Assembly (NCBI RefSeq): GCF_014192335.1 | Contig: NZ_JACHXU010000010.1 | Coordinates: forward strand, 225,816-289,815 | Origin: Aporhodopirellula rubra | GTDB taxonomy: Bacteria > Planctomycetota > Planctomycetia > Pirellulales > Pirellulaceae | DNA: 64,000 nt | Direction of reading: 5' to 3' | Shown here: positions 63,451 to 64,000 of the stretch, one piece after another | Numbering within the stretch: position 1 is the first letter of the stretch | Layout: each line of letters opens with the position of its first letter | Position numbers and translations under genes: made by a program | Notes under the pieces: generated by a model | The model's database searches: none | Seen by the model: the letters and a program-made list of their open reading frames with translations, nothing else | Told to the model about the DNA's origin: nothing

Positions 63451-64000
63451 ATGATGGAAATCGGCAGTTCGTATGATTTACAGGTGCTTAAGAAGACAGA
63501 CTTCGGATTCTATCTGAATGCCGACAATCTGGGCGAAGTGTTGCTGCCCACAAATCATGCTCCTGCCGACCTGCAGGTTGACGATACCGTGCACGTTTTT
63601 CTCTATCTGGACTCTGACGACCGTCCCATCGCAACCACTCAAACGCCCAAGGTGGAGGTCGGCGAATTCGCATTCCTCGAGGTGAAGGACAATACGCCGA
63701 TCGGGGCGTTTATGGATTGGGGATTGGACAAGGAGGTGTTGGTTCCGTTTGCCGAACAACACCGTCCGATGACCGTGGGCAATCGTTACCTGGTGTTCCT
63801 GTATCTCGATAACCAGGGCAGGATCACGGCGACATCGAAAATCGACAAGTGCGTTTTGGAGGATGACGAACACGACTTTCATCCGCAGCAGCCCGTCGAC
63901 CTGATCATTGCCAACAGTACGGAGTTGGGGTTTAAGGCGATCGTGGATCAAAGCTACTGGGGCTTGCTCTACAAAGACGACGTTGATCAAAGGCTCAGTT
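63451..64000 (+). CDS. CvfB-like S1-domain RNA-binding protein, N-terminal part
   Basis: At least 183 residues, open to the right edge. It begins MMEIGSSYDLQVLKKTDFGFYL and continues with VFLYLDSDDRPIATTQTP, VGEFAFLEVKD and PIGAFMDWGLDKEVLVPF, matching the first S1-like domains of CvfB/YitL. These proteins bind RNA and affect virulence or translation in Firmicutes; the planctomycete role is unknown. ATG 63454 is an alternative start. Confidence 0.88.
   Translation, partial: MMEIGSSYDLQVLKKTDFGFYLNADNLGEVLLPTNHAPADLQVDDTVHVFLYLDSDDRPIATTQTPKVEVGEFAFLEVKDNTPIGAFMDWGLDKEVLVPFAEQHRPMTVGNRYLVFLYLDNQGRITATSKIDKCVLEDDEHDFHPQQPVDLIIANSTELGFKAIVDQSYWGLLYKDDVDQRLS

Noticed and set aside
63155-63990. 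Small - strand frames opposite the right-edge gene
   Set aside because: The + strand frame is a clear CvfB-like protein running off the edge; the antisense frames have no domain.
63451-64000. S1 protein taken as ribosomal protein S1
   Set aside because: The sequence order (DSDDRPIATTQTP, GAFMDWGL) is that of CvfB/YitL, and it starts at the first domain without the S1 N-terminus.

Overview
The window looks like a planctomycete chromosome, most likely Pirellulaceae (Rhodopirellula or a relative). The evidence is a DUF1552 protein next to a DUF1592/DUF1588/DUF1585 cytochrome-like protein, a very large PVC-type DUF1080/dehydrogenase/heme-binding fusion, membrane proteins starting with an NPYQ motif, secreted glycosidases, and many short or overlapping gene junctions with weak ribosome binding sites. 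All assignments come from reading the sequence and translations; no database search was run.

Left part (1-5.3 kb): the end of an unrecognised gene, then a two-gene Omp85/BamA unit in which the five POTRA domains and the beta-barrel are separate, translationally coupled proteins, then a soluble chemotaxis-type receptor whose sensor domain follows its signalling domain.

CRISPR region (6.2-13.2 kb): a complete type II-C locus. In order it holds a 20-repeat array (read on +), cas2, cas1 and a 1349-residue cas9 (all on -), and a tracrRNA gene (on +) with promoter, 36-nt anti-repeat and terminator all visible. Every repeat ends in a -10-like TACACT with a -35-like TTGGTC 16 bp upstream. This suggests that each spacer is transcribed from its own repeat-embedded promoter, as in Neisseria. 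The terminal degenerate repeat has changed only outside these two boxes.

Middle part (13.5-46 kb): a BNR_4-type propeller protein, an MFS transporter, the planctomycete cytochrome/DUF1552 operon, the 1273-residue fusion, a Bcp peroxiredoxin coupled to an Hsp70-like protein, methionine aminopeptidase with an S41 protease, a periplasmic HMA protein with a CbiX chelatase, a Cu-Zn SOD lipoprotein, a 1286-residue membrane protein with a huge Gln/Gly/Ser/Asp-rich low-complexity region, an HTH protein, asd with a shortened PII-like protein, a pair of membrane-anchored zinc-ribbon proteins, an acyltransferase and a diheme cytochrome lipoprotein.

Right part (46-64 kb): dispersed short repeats (a ~100-bp MITE-like family with three copies and a GCAGGCTG-hairpin cluster), an amino-acid permease, an SMP-30-like protein, DUF4261/DUF2461, a YdcF-type protein, an ABC exporter pair, divergent GH78 and GH2 glycosidases (a small polysaccharide-use locus), and the start of a CvfB-like S1-domain protein running off the edge.
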